Source of the DNA: Hexactinellida sp. DTS-2022
Taxonomy: Eukaryota; Porifera; Hexactinellida
DNA: 64,000 nucleotides
Assembly: GCA_028753945.1 (NCBI GenBank)
Contig: JAPNXP010000013.1
Location: forward strand, 1,550,001-1,614,000
Reading direction: 5' to 3'
The notes beneath the pieces were generated by a model. It had not been told where the DNA came from and did not search any database. It saw only the letters and a program-made list of their open reading frames with translations. Below, piece by piece: positions 35,552 to 46,819 of the stretch; positions within the stretch are counted from its first letter, which is position 1; each line of letters begins with the position of its first letter. The translations under genes were made by a program, and so were the position numbers.

Positions 35552-37480
35552 TCAGCCTTTCAACTTCTGGAATTGGTAAGGGCACATTTTAACCAATGTT
35601 GAATAACTTGACCCTTCTATTCGATTGGTGGATGTTTCTATTGATCTGATTACCCTGACTTCATTTGCTGCTCTCCTCCCCTCTTCAATCGTGTTTAAAC
35701 TTTCTCTAGCGAACAACTCTACACCAAACTGGGCAGCCATATCCTTCCATGTTATCTACCGAATTCCCACAAAAGAATATTGATAGATTTACGACCACCT
35801 GGACAACGATGGGCGTCACTACAGGCCAGTTCACACACAACGCACATTGGCTCATTCTGGGTCAATGTTGCTTGTTTTTGCAGTTGGAAACACATCTGAG
35901 CCAAAAGGAGGAGTAAGGGTTGATTCCCGAAGAAATAGGATTCTGGGTATTGTTGATTGGAGATAGGTATGGTCAAATCAAGTGTATTTTGATTGTTTGG
36001 GAGAAATATTGAATTTTGAAGCGATTGCATATTTGGGGATAACATCATATGAACAACAAGGTTGATCGCTGATATGTGAGGTGAAATGACTATCTCCGAT
36101 ATCTCTCATATAGGAATCGATCGAATCAAGGTAGATGTTGAGATCTGGAGCTTTAATAGTGCCAATAGATTATGCAGCATTAAAGTGTACTTCAGACTGT
36201 ACATACGTAAAATCTGTTTGGGAATCAACTGACGTTGACACAAGATCGGGAACATAGTTGTTGAACTCGTTGGCTTGCTCAATCATACTATACGAACACC
36301 AAGTTTAGGTAATTTTATATCTTAAATTTAAACTAGGTGATGATGAGTGTACAGCCAAGTTACTGGTAAATTCGCTCCCCAACTCATTCTCTAGTTGGCT
36401 TCTACCTTAATTAGGCCATACTATAAAATAAATAACTTGTTTATCATCCCCGTCCCAATTTTTACCCCCCGTCCGGATATCTTTTATTATTATCTAATGA
36501 ACTTAATCGGAAAATATTAGCTATAAACTTGTGTAAAGTACTCTTAATGTATCAATTTTAATATATCTTCTATTTATGGAATTACTTTAATTATTTGGGC
36601 ATTGTCATGTGAAAATATAAATAAATAAAATATAAAAAAATTGTTTTTTGGCATAGGATAATGTTATTTGCATATTAATGGTAATAAAAATTTAAATATA
36701 ATCCCGTCCGCCGTCCGTATTTTCTGAAAATCCGGATGATAAACATTTGATTTATTTTACCCGGCCTTAATTGAGTTAATTAGTTATAGTTATATCTTAC
36801 ATGTTCATTTCTTCTTCTGTCATCACATCATTCGCTATTTCATTTAGTATCCCCAAACTTGCAGTTCCTTAACTGGATCTCTAACAAACAATACTCTATA
36901 AGGAGATTTATTTTCCAGAGTAGAGTGAGGCTTGTATTGACCGAATGCTGTGCTATAGGGACATAGGTTACGCAACAAGGATCATCGGCTTTCCTCATTA
37001 GTGAGCCTAAAACCTTCTTAATCTCTCGGTTAACACATTCTACCAACTTTTGAGACTCAGGATGTGTGGGCTTTCCAAGAATGATTTACAACCTGGCCAA
37101 AGTCCCCTGATCATGGTGGCAAGATCATTGTTCTTGAACTCCCGATCATTATCACTTTGTCAGATATGCAGAGGGCTAACCAAACAAAATATTCCCGTTA
37201 GTGTTTTTGAAATCTCTTCAGCAGTTTTTCTTTCAATAAGACGAAGAACAATAAACTTGGTCAATGATCCTGAGAGAACAAAAGCAATTTTTATCGTTAT
37301 TTCCCCTAATTACTTACTTGAATATTAATCAGGTCTACTTGACCTTGGGAGTCGGGAGCAAAGTCTGGACTGCGAAATGTGATGGGCTATAATAATTTTT
37401 AGAGAATTCCTGCTCTTTTGAAGTTGGCACTCCTGACAAGAGCTAACAAAGGCTAAGACTAAGCTTCTAAAAATCCCGTA
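35552..37480 (-). pseudogene. KRBA2-like integrase-derived gene, decayed
   Basis: Read from about 37480 leftwards there is a degenerate CQECQLQKSR zinc-binding stretch, then APDSQGQVDLINI. After a frame change come LTKFIVLRLIERKTAEEI, QSDNDREFKNNDLATMIRGL and the 68-codon segment from 37046 with VNREIKKVLGSLMRKADDPC and YVPIAQHSVNTSL. This is the retroviral-type integrase core as found in KRBA2-like animal genes: the VDL aspartate, the QSDN(G)REF aspartate, and a decayed final Glu region. A MITE (36413-36767) separates this from a downstream piece (36048-35552) with CVVCELACSDAHRCPGG, a Cys/His cluster like the C-terminal finger of such proteins. Several stops and frameshifts make it a pseudogene on the strand opposite to the FN3 gene, inside its intron. 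Confidence 0.72.
36413..36767. repeat. MITE with GGCC termini, copy 2
   Basis: Inverted relative of 556-906, ending GGCCATACTATAAAATAAA on the left and TTTATTTTACCCGGCC on the right. CCCCGTCC and CCGTCCGTATT blocks lie inside. TTAATT is present on both outer sides. It splits the KRBA2-like remnant. Confidence 0.65.
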
Positions 37481-37587
37481 ACATGAGACTTCAAATCGGC
37501 AAAGAGCCGATCCCTACCCAGATGCTTTCTACCCTTTGTGTGAACCAGTGCTCGACTGATTAGGTGGTTTTGTGGCGTTAGCCACAA

Positions 37588-38700
37588 AAATCTTATTTAA
37601 GCCACATCACTTAAGAATCCAGCTTTTCGGAAACATTTAGAAATTGTTTCCCAATGAACTAAATACCAAGCCTCGCTCACCCATCTAATTGCCGAAAGTA
37701 TATTTACCGACTTTACAACATCAGAAGCAGAATCACATGAGTCAATCTTAGAGAACATATCTCAATAAAATCGACGGTAGTATTTTGAAATTTTGAATAA
37801 TACCCAAAATCAAGAGGCTGAAGTTTTGATGTGGTGTTAGCTGGCAAAAAAGTAATTATAATATTGCTAAACTTTGTTGCCAATTTATCGGGATGACAGC
37901 CTGTATAATCCATCAATAGTATAATGAAACGGTTAGTACCCATCAATCTACGATTAAATTTTACGACTGTCTCCATGATTTCCTCAGTCATCCATGCTTT
38001 CTTGTGCCTGAAGTAATTTACCGGCAATTCAGATTTATTTATTCCTTTAAGACATCTTGGATTTTCAGATTTCCATATTAAAATAGGCTGTTCTTTCGTA
38101 CCAGCTGCGGAAACAAAGAACGTAACAGTTACACATTGTTTGACTTTCCTTCATCCTTTACATTCCTTTCCCTTTTCCCCAAATCCGCGATGGGGTAGAG
38201 CCTTCCAAAAAACCCCCGTCTCATCCATATTCCATATATCCTCCTTTGTCTAGCCCTGTAGAATCTCGGAGAGCCGCTCTTTCCATGAACTTAGGGTTGG
38301 TCCCTGCACATCACCTGACTCTCCAAAATAGTGAACTGTTTCGCATTGTATCTTAATTTCCACTTCTGTAACCAGCCCCGAGAACATTTAAAATTTGAAA
38401 TCTTAATGCGCTCGGCAATTTCTTTAGCCTTTTCCATCAGCTGAGGTCCTCCTGGAAATATATTCTTTGAGCATGCTAGGATATACCATTCATAAAGTAC
38501 TTTGTTTATTTGACTGAATTGTGATTTACGACCTATCACATTTACATGTAGTCTATCCACAGATGCGTTAGACTCATACGTACATACAACACGTGAAAAC
38601 TTTTCTATGCTTCTGATACTGATGCCTGGTTTCTTTTCAGTGAAGTGAATAAATTCAACTTTCTTCTTCAGATTTAGAAATTTTATCTTCTTTGGTAATA
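37588..38700 (-). pseudogene. Tigger (pogo-superfamily) transposase, decayed
   Basis: Reading leftwards from about 38690: a CENP-B-type N-terminal helix-turn-helix (NLKKKVEFIHFTEKKPGISI); a second CENP-B/Tc5 HTH (QLMEKAKEIAERIKISNFKC, then GWLQKWKLRYN, 38560-38291); then the DDE_1 catalytic region with NMDETGVFWKALPHRGF (first Asp), PILIWKSENPRCLKG, LLMDYTGCHPDKL (second Asp; the Asn usually after it is Tyr) and PANTTSKLQPLDFGYY (third Asp). A stop TAG at 38250-38252 precedes the catalytic block. A frameshift near 37735 separates the C-terminal VSEAWYLVHWETISKCFRKA tail. All three acidic residues remain readable but the frame is broken. No clear start codon was found. Confidence 0.88.
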
Positions 38701-39589
38701 GGCTAGTTAATTAAATGCAACATTAATACAATTAAATTTAAGTCAATTTTAATCCCACTCGTCACTATTTTCTTATTTGGATAATAAATTAAGTACGGTG
38801 GAAGTGGAACAAGCTTAAATCAAGCCTAGGACGGGAAGAAAAGATTGAGGTTTTACATAGATTTTAGTGGCATACTGGCAAATCCCAAGCACTGGTTTCA
38901 CTGAATAATATTCATTAATATATAGTTTTCATTACATTACTTTGAAAATGTGGTTTAACAACAAGTTATAATATTTTTGTATGCATTGCTGTTTCCTCAA
39001 TAAACGTATAAAGAATCAAATATATCAATAAAACTTTCAATTATAATTAATCTATTTGACTTGGCTTGTAAACACAGCATACCTACAGAACTGGAACTTT
39101 TAGAGATCCAGTCATACATACGTGTTACCATACCATGCTTACAAAGACAGTTGGACTCCAGTGCTGGGTGAAACACTTTCTTTAAAGACAGAGACGACAA
39201 ACCCAAAATATATAAATGCAGTAGCTGTTTATATTGAAGAGACTATTGTATGACATTAACCTTATAATATCGCACCATACATGTCTCGATTTCTAAAGAG
39301 AGATGTCAACATCGCTTATACAAAAGTGACAGAGGAGAAAATTAATAGAGGAGCTGGTTATGGACTAGAAATCCCCTCTATACATCAGCTTTATGGACCC
39401 AGGGAATACATTGATAAAATGAAAGAAATAATTTACTCTTTGAAGATCAATGGATTTGTATAGAGAGCTAAATTTATCATAATATTGTACATATACTTTG
39501 GTAATGATAAAAATATTCTAGCTATCATGAATTCATGGCGTATCATTATTTCGATATGCATTTGTCCGTTATTCGGAGGAAAAAAAAGT
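38701..39589. other. 5' region of the Tigger element, one small open frame
   Basis: Lies between the transposase N-terminus and the right terminus. The + strand frame 39281-39463 (60 codons, with NRGAGYGLEIPSIHQLYG) has protein-like composition but no recognised domain and no splice support. The rest shows nothing. Confidence 0.35.
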
Positions 39590-39767
39590 ACTAATAATTC
39601 AATTTGGGACCCAATCACTTTGTCCGCTATTTAGAGTTCGGAGTCGTCCGCTATTTAGAGGTTGCTTTTCTATTAGACATATGCTAAATTCAATCCGTGC
39701 AACGAGGGTTGTCCGTTATTTAGAGGTTGTCCGCTATTTGGAGGGGCCGTTATGGGCAGCTCCACTG
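39590..39767. repeat. Right terminal region of the Tigger element
   Basis: Four units of TGTCCGCTATTTAGAG lead to GGGGCCGTTATGGGCAGCTCCACTG, followed by TA. Read outward-in this is CAGTGGAGCTGCCC..., the form of a pogo/Tigger terminus with sub-terminal repeats. The matching left terminus was not found, so the element may be truncated on that side. Confidence 0.7.
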
Positions 39768-40139
39768 TATACCTATTATCACATGCGGTTATTGTCACTA
39801 TTCTGTAATTTAGCTATTATATTCGTAGATATCGTAGACCCTCTCAGGAACGGCTTTAGGCACACCCAACACAAGCAACCGCGTGGGCGCCATGATTTAG
39901 GAAACGAACAATTGATGTCATTTTGTGGAAACTGAATTGAACTGCAATATTTGGATCCCCATTTCTAGCTCTGTTTTTATTTCCTTTGAGTAACAATAGC
40001 TTTGATTAATTTGTTCACTTTCAGATCTTGTTCTTTAAATTTTATACCCTTGATCAATTTAATTAACTACTAGCATTGTCAAATAAAAGAGTTAGACAAG
40101 TCAAATTTTGACGTTTCACTGACTATTATACCTACTAGT

Positions 40140-40690
40140 ATAGTACCCAGATTATTAGAATTGTCACGGAAATTTTGGTGCTCCTTGGAAATTGGTTAGG
40201 GGGGACCAATATTTTCATGGAAATTTTGTCCTTCTGTGGAAAATTGGTCCCTCTGAGGTTTTTGTTTATTTAGTTACTGTTTTCCTAGGAAATCTGTTTT
40301 TCCTAGGAAATCTTTCGCCATATTGGGACCACAGAATTTATGAATAAGCCTGTCACTAGAAAATTGGGCCCCGAAAAATTGATCCGAGACCAAAATTCCA
40401 TGGAAATAGTTCCTAGGACCATTTTCCTTGTGAATTTTGGTCCCCCGAACCAATTCTTTTTGGTTAGATTGGTCGCCCGGACCAAAATTCCATGGAATAT
40501 TGGTCCCATGGTTGGCCAAAAATTTCAGGCTAGGTTAAATATTTCAGGTTTAATCCACCGGACCAATTTTACCCGAAGAAAATCGTCCGGGGGACCAATA
40601 TTCCATGGAAATATTGTCCTAGGACCAGTTTTCCATGGAATTTTGGTCCCCCGAACATTTTTTTCTTGTGACAGAACTATTTACTAGATT
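40140..40690. repeat. Cluster of GGACCAA / CCATGGAA palindromic units
   Basis: Ten or more copies of TTGGTCC or GGACCAA, most next to an NcoI-like CCATGGAA core, alternate in orientation (for example around 40396-40440, 40485-40510, 40588-40650). The open frames on both strands here are products of this repetition. No terminal repeat or duplication was delimited. Confidence 0.6.
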
Positions 40691-40747
40691 CACCTTCGTA
40701 TTACTAAATTAATTATAAATTACAGAAATTAGTATTTTTGGAAAACT

Positions 40748-41096
40748 TCAAACCTGCCAACCGTACAGGGATTCGCTGTACAATACAGGGATTTTGACCA
40801 TTTTGGCTGGACCGTATAGGGATTTTTAAATTTGTACAGGGATTTTTAGCTAGACAAAAATTATTTATTGTGAGTCTATTAATACCTAGACATGTCGACA
40901 CCATCTAAATATAGCATTTGTTTTGTGTGAATAATCTGTTCCTATATGAGCATACAGTCATTCCCTGTACAGTCTATATAAACTAATGTTTTCACCTTTA
41001 CAAGAAAGATTTTGGGTGTGTACAGGGATTTCGGCCAATGTACAGGGGGGAATAGGTGCCTCATACAGGGATATGTCTTAAATAGGTTGGCATGTA
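40748..41096. repeat. MITE with TACAGGGAT repeats
   Basis: The ends AACCTGCCAACCGTACAGGG and AAATAGGTTGGCATGTATG form an imperfect inverted repeat. At least seven GTACAGGGATT-like units lie between. It is a non-autonomous element of undetermined class. Confidence 0.6.
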
Positions 41097-41396
41097 TGGA
41101 AAACGCGGGGCGCAAAGATACTTTTTGCGTGGGGCACGAAAGAGCGAAAGCCGTCACTGGACCCTCTACATTATATGCACCTCACTTACTTGACTGATTT
41201 TGGTAAATAGTGATTTGTCATTTAGCATTTAAAGAATATACTTAGTTTTGTTACATTAGATTTTCTTATTTATCATTTACAGGATATATCTTAGTTTTGA
41301 TACCTTAGATTTTGTTATCTAGCATTAACAATATACATCATATATTTTGTTCTCAGCCTGCAGGAACTTGGGCGACACCTGGAGCTTATTGAAGGT

Positions 41397-41555
41397 TTAC
41401 ATCGAACTTGAGATATGTATATTTGACCCCATCTGAGTAAAATAAAATTCAGGGGGGATAAACCCACCCTGCTGAATCCCCGAGTTATCGCTCGCTACGC
41501 TCGCTCTAGATCCCTCCCACCAGAAATTTCTGGATCCGCCCCTGGTACTTTGTAA
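41397..41555. repeat. Fragment ending GGATCCGCCCCTGG, hAT-like
   Basis: The right end on the minus strand reads CCAGGGGCGGATCCAGAAAT, a common animal hAT MITE terminus, with CGCTCGCTACGCTCGCTC inside. The left end is not defined. 41556-42987 otherwise has only an F1-like end at 41797-41822 and no gene. Confidence 0.45.
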
Positions 41556-42987
41556 AGCTAGTCTGTAAACATTGCCAAGAACCAATTATTCTTCAAATGT
41601 AATTCTATAATTATCCTGGTTGTTCAGCTAGTCTCAATTAACTAAACAATAGATCAATCAATGTTACCATTAATTAAATGTTTAAATCAACACTCAAGTA
41701 ATAATTTACTCCATAGAAGGATGGTAGATATTTAAAATTATATAAATAATTATCATAATATATCTATGATAGTATGGAAACGCTCATCGCCTTTTCGAAA
41801 CGCGTTTGGCCTGCAACATATAATATAACTTAATTCTGTCTAATAATTGAGGAAACCAAAGAAATGCTGAAATTGTTTGGTAATAATTGCGTTCACCAAA
41901 TAAAATTCTTGTAAATATTTGCTAGAAAAATTGAGATAAAATTATATCATACGTACATATCTAAATGTAACCTAACACTTATTGTCTTACTACTAGATAT
42001 AATTTGACTTAAAGTTTCCTAAACTTTCCATTAGTATAATTGAATACGCAATTCGCCATGCATTCTCGTGTGCTTAAATCCATTACTGAGAGATCTCGTC
42101 GTTTTAAAAGGATTACCAAAAATCAGGAATTTTGGTGATAACTGTAATTAAATAGGAGGATACTCGATTTCACAAGTAGAGTATATATAATTAGCGCAAG
42201 TTGAAAGATTAGAGTAAGGTTAACAGGCTAAACAATTAAACTATTTAAGTAGAAAAATAGAATTAGATATGCGAAAGAAAATCTGAAGTGTGCGGAAACT
42301 AAGAATATTGGCATACCAATTATAGCATAAACTAAGGTCAAATTTAAAATTCGTGATCAGCCAAAAGTTATATATTAATTCTCATTTTAGATTGATGGTT
42401 GAAATTGGAAAGTAGATGCGGGGTAACCGTTGCGGTAATTTCAGTAAACTGTTAAATCTTGTTCTATTGTTTGAACTTGCGAAAATTATATCGATTCAAC
42501 TTGTGAATCCGAGCTGCATTCTATTGAATTTAGTATTTATATAATTTACATTAAAGTCAACTAAATTAATTAATGGGATTTGTTTAGTTAATTAATTAAA
42601 TTTGAATTATAATTCCGTTACTATATTATAATTTATACTCTCAGAGTTATAGATAGTGCAAGATAGAAACAACTTGCAATTTATAAACTATTCCTAAATA
42701 TACATGACACCTTGATGTGATAATGACATAACGAAGAAATCGAAAATTACATCTGGGCGTGCAGCATTAGTGCAAACAGCATCGTACTCAACCTTGTGTC
42801 AAACTCAATGTTTTACTTTTCAAATGGTCACCAGATCATTCAGTTCAATCATTTTTGCCTTATTCCACTCAATCAACTCATTCAGATCATTATTGAACGT
42901 TCATCAAATTATTCAATTCAATTCAATAATTCAATTTAGATTGAATTAAATAATTAATTTCCAATCAGTTCAAGACTTTTCAAATAT

Positions 42988-43610
42988 CATAGGCGTAGCA
43001 CGCGGTCCGTTTGGTCCATGGCCGGACCAGTTTTAATACAGTACCCGGACAAAAGTATTCGACCACCCAACATTTTCCAAATGAAAATAGTACTATAGGA
43101 TTTTGAACAATGGAAGATAGTGTTTTCAAATTACATGAGAAATTGCTATTTCGATTACAAATTCGTATTCTCCGCATTCGAATTAACAATTGTAGAAGCT
43201 TTCAATTCAATCCCTTTTTGATTTGGTTAAAAATTATCTTCCTGTGCCACTATGCACCACTTTCCCAAATTGCCACTATGGGAGAGATGGGAACAGGTGG
43301 CACATGTTGCCATTTGATGATAATTTTCAACCGAATTAATATGTAATCAATTTGAAAGCATCTACAATGGGTAATTCGATTGCGTAGAATACGAATCTGA
43401 AATCAAGAGAGCAATATGTCATAAAGTTTTAATACATTTAACAATATTATTAGTCCAACTATAGTACTATTTTCAATTGGCAAATGTTGGGTGGTCGAAT
43501 ACTTTTGTCCGTGTACTGTATATTCTACTATATTATATCGGACAGTCCGGTTTTGGCCGGACCACTTTAACTGTTTGGCCGGAGATTTTCAGAGCCGTGC
43601 GACGCCCGTG
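42988..43610. repeat. MITE with CATAGGCGTAGCACG termini, interrupted
   Basis: The left end CATAGGCGTAGCACGCGGTCC and right end GAGCCGTGCGACGCCCGTG are imperfect inverted repeats. GGCCGGACCA occurs in both arms. The element at 43039-43518 is inserted within it. The TIR resembles but is distinct from the GCGTCGTAA family. Confidence 0.6.
43039..43518. repeat. TA-flanked Tc1/mariner-like MITE, nested
   Basis: Inverted ends CAGTACCCGGACAAAAGTAT and ATACTTTTGTCCGTGTACTG with TA on both sides (43037-43038, 43519-43520). It is 480 bp long. An internal segment (GATGATAATTTTCAACC through ATACGA) is shared with 57640-57730, a decayed relative. Confidence 0.78.
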
Positions 43611-45142
43611 AATATTGGGGTGTTTCAGCACTTTCAGGTCTTAGTTCGTATCCCAACTATATAAGTGTCTATTATCCGGAATTCAAGTATATTCGGGAAG
43701 CTGTGGGTAACTTCTTTTGAAGTCTCTGGACCCCCCAGTTACGACACATGTTACTGTAATAATCATTCTAAGGATAATGGCGAGGTTAGCCTCTTTATTT
43801 ATTATACTGATCACCGAAATTTTTCAAATTACACCTTCCATTCATTTTCATTAGATATGCACCCTTTAATACAAACTTTAGAAAGCGTGTAAATTTTGAC
43901 CGTTCCTGCGTGCTCTTAATAACTAGGTTCTACTGTAACAATTAGAGTGATCAGACAGAAAATGGAGGAACTGCATGCTCAGATAAATCAAATCAATTCA
44001 ACTCAATTCAATTCAAATCAATTCAATTATTTTCAAATTAATTCAAATAAATTTCAGATCATTCAAATCATTAAAAAAACTCAAGTTCCACTAGTAATTC
44101 AATCAATTCATTCATTATCTATAAACAAACTCAATCAATTCAATTCAAAAAAAGAAGTATATTTCAGTTCAGAATGATTTGACTTAGTCCTTAAATTTAT
44201 TTGTACTATCAATAATCCACCAAAGTATACTCCTACGAAGAAAGTGTTTAAAATTTGCAAAGACTCAAAATCTGCCAAAAGATTTATCCAAAAATGCTGA
44301 CCTTAGGTGCAAATTAAATCGTCATTCTACAAGATCCAAACTTAGAGCCCTTCATCTATATATATTTGTGTGGCCAGGAAACCTGTATGGAGAAATATAT
44401 ATATATTTTTATAGAAATATAGCTGTCCCGACAATTTAATCATTAGAGCAGGGTTATTTATGGGCGATCTTGGTGTAAAAATTAATCCACGATTTGGGTC
44501 TACCGATGCAGAGTGGGAAAATTATTCAGGGAAAATTATTCAGCACAGCGATTAAGCTGAATTATACCAAGGTCTCAACCTTAAAAAAACCAGCTTAACT
44601 GGAATTGAATTTTCTTGGTTTGGTATTTGATAATTCCTCCAAAATAAGTGCTGCCGGCACTGTTGTGGGCATAGATTATATCGGCAGGTTATCATCACCA
44701 TAAAGCTGTCAGAGAATTCTGAAAGGTGTTTCAGAGGTGATGCTAATTTTTGTGGTAGAAATTTCCCTCAAAATTTACTTCAATTCATAATTTTCCGTGC
44801 TTACAATTAAATAGCTATTGAGTCCAGATTTTGTAAATTGTAAGAAATATTTTTACTATGCCATTAAATTTCTAATCACGGTGCGAACTAGCAATTATTT
44901 TCCTAGTAGTGTACTAAATCTTGATCAAATTTAGTAATGGAGATACGTAGACGATTTCTTAGAGCGCTAATTTTAGACCTTAGAAATAATTGTTGTATAC
45001 CCTTTTCCAATCTAACAATTGTTATTTTACATTTTTATATTTTAAGTGGTTGTAAATGACACAACTTTAAATACATTCTTTATTAATTGTATCTTTATGA
45101 TAAATATATTTTCGTTATTGTTCTCTTTATGAATTCCTCTAG
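43611..45142. other. Intron with ATTCAA-rich simple sequence
   Basis: TCAATTCAA-type simple repeats at 43980-44140 (also 42890-42950). The + strand frame 43665-43892 has no recognisable domain. No splice-supported exon was found before the acceptor at 45142. Confidence 0.4.
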
Positions 45143-45422
45143 ATATCATCTACTTATTGTTTCTGTGGTCAAAGATGTTGGAAACTTTAGATTTGGTTTA
45201 ACTCCAATCACAAGTATTTCAGAATTCCAAAACCCTTATTCTATTGATTCTCATTATATATATATTCTTCTCAACATCTCTTCAAGCTGTACCTTTCCTC
45301 ATTCAATAGCTACTAACATCTTATTGGATCCTTGTCTTAGTCAGAATGGTAAATATACGAACACTAGAAGCATTAATGGCTATTTTTACCAATTTATTTT
45401 GCGTGCTGTCACACGGAAAATG
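45143..45422 (+). CDS. Exon of a receptor-phosphatase-like ectodomain
   Basis: Acceptor TTCCTCTAG at 45142 and consensus donor GTAAGC at 45423 bound a 280-nt open exon. It starts in phase 2, agreeing with the exon ending at 31523, and ends in phase 0. It reads YHLLIVSVVKDVGNFRFG, later YSIDSHYIYILLN, then SQNGKYTNTRSINGYFYQFI and LRAVTRKM. The order (Tyr-x-Leu-x-Val strand, long insert, then Gly-x-Tyr-x-Asn ... Tyr-x-x-x-x-Arg-Ala) resembles the membrane-proximal region of receptor-type tyrosine phosphatases, where the ectodomain precedes the membrane segment. No transmembrane or phosphatase exon was found downstream; it would lie beyond repeats or beyond the window. Confidence 0.6.
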
Positions 45423-45597
45423 GTAAGCTATAATAGATATTTATCCCTGGTTTTGGATAATTGTCAAAGTACCAACTAACAAGATGTAACCATATAATTA
45501 ATTTACTTATACACTTAGCTTTCAAGGTCACTATGCGGCAGAACAAAACTGATTTACTACCGAAATAGCTTGTTCCTCTCACGCAAAATTTTTATGT

Positions 45598-46120
45598 ACT
45601 AGCGCGCTTCGCTTGCAAAGTCGCTTCGCGGCAGATCACAACCACACACCAACCGCTTTGCGGTTGGTGTGTGGTTTACATACTTCTAACATTGATTATA
45701 CAGCGTAAATAGGTCTAAATAGTCAGATTTAACAATGTGAAATTTAGTGATTACGTCATCATGCGATAATGAGTGAGCATATTGGCAATCTGGTATGACC
45801 AACGTGTCCGCATCATTAATGTACATGTTCTAAAAAAATCATATTTTTGTCTCTTAGAGGGCGCGAATTATGTGCGATTAAGTGAATTTTCACGGTTCTC
45901 GAAATGTGACAATGACGTCATATTTTGTCGAGGTATGAGAAATTTGGAGTGGAAACCTACACTAGTTGACGGTACCAAAAGTTACCCCTATATGTTAGAA
46001 ATCACATTTGGAAACCGTCCACTTTCTTCAATCAACTCGGAACATACAAACAAATATATACACCCAGCCTTGTGTTTTAATAGTATAGATATTGGATTAA
46101 AATAGTCAACTTCAACAATG
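45598..46120 (+). repeat. R1, plus copy
   Basis: Near full-length copy. It starts with GCGCGCTTCGCTTGC, then the perfect stem ACCACACACCAACCGC-TTT-GCGGTTGGTGTGTGGT. It continues with TTAGTGATTACGTCATCATG and CGTGTCCGCATCATTAATG and ends TCAATCAACTCGGAACATAC. Very similar to 61158-61660 in the same orientation. The 110-codon open frame is not conserved in the other copies. Confidence 0.75.
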
Positions 46121-46173
46121 TTACATTTAATTGATTGCGTCTTCATTCAATATTCATTAATCAGTTAAAATCT

Positions 46174-46812
46174 CAAGGGTTCCCAAACTGGGGTCCGCGG
46201 TCCCTTTGGGGTCCGCGATTCACTTTTTGTAGGACCGCGAGATATAATTGAAACAATTTTTATAGTGAGATATTTTGCAAATTTTGTATAAATAATCATT
46301 TCTTGTAAGCAAAGATTTTCAGTACACCCTCGCTAATCCGAACAGAGGTATTCCGATTCAAAAAATCTTTTGTTCCGATTAGTGAATTCGTAGGGGTTAG
46401 TGAAGTAATGCATTTTAGATGGGTATCTATAATTGAGAACCTCGATAATCCGGACCAAACTTCTCCACACCTTGTTAATTCGCACTAAACATCTAGTGTA
46501 CTCCTTAAAATACTTGCCTGAGACTTATTTTTTATACTTCCATTGCCATTTACGATTTTCCCCCACATTTATTATAAGAATATTTGGTTTCTCCTGTTCG
46601 GATTAGCGAGGGTGTACTGTAGTAATAGGGGTTTAATATGTAGTATAACCATGGTTTCGCTTTTTTCTGTGATAATTTAGTAGTTTTTCAAAAGTATTTA
46701 AATTACAAGTTTAGCAATCTTTGTATATTATCTCATGGGGGACCGAAAGACGTTCCCAAATGAATGTTGGGGACCATAATGCCATTCTTTTCAAATAGTT
46801 TGGGAACCACTG
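46174..46812. repeat. hAT-like MITE, GGTTCCCAAACTGGGG terminus
   Basis: Left end CAAGGGTTCCCAAACTGGGG and right end TAGTTTGGGAACCACTG, the familiar animal hAT (Charlie-like) terminus. GGGGTCCGCGG occurs sub-terminally. AGTTAAA occurs near both edges, offset by two bases on the left. It contains the pogo-like MITE 46320-46619. Confidence 0.72.
46320..46619. repeat. pogo/Tigger-like MITE nested in hAT MITE
   Basis: Inverted ends CAGTACACCCTCGCTAATCC and GGATTAGCGAGGGTGTACTG (perfect over 20 bp). TA on the right; TT on the left. 300 bp, with internal CGATAATCCGGACCAAAC. Non-coding. Confidence 0.82.
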
Positions 46813-46819
46813 AGTTAAA

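Noticed and set aside
43665..43892. Possible FN3 or ectodomain exon in the 13.6-kb intron.
   Set aside because: There are no clear splice borders in phase and no diagnostic FN3 residues. The 31523 to 45143 junction is already phase-consistent without it.
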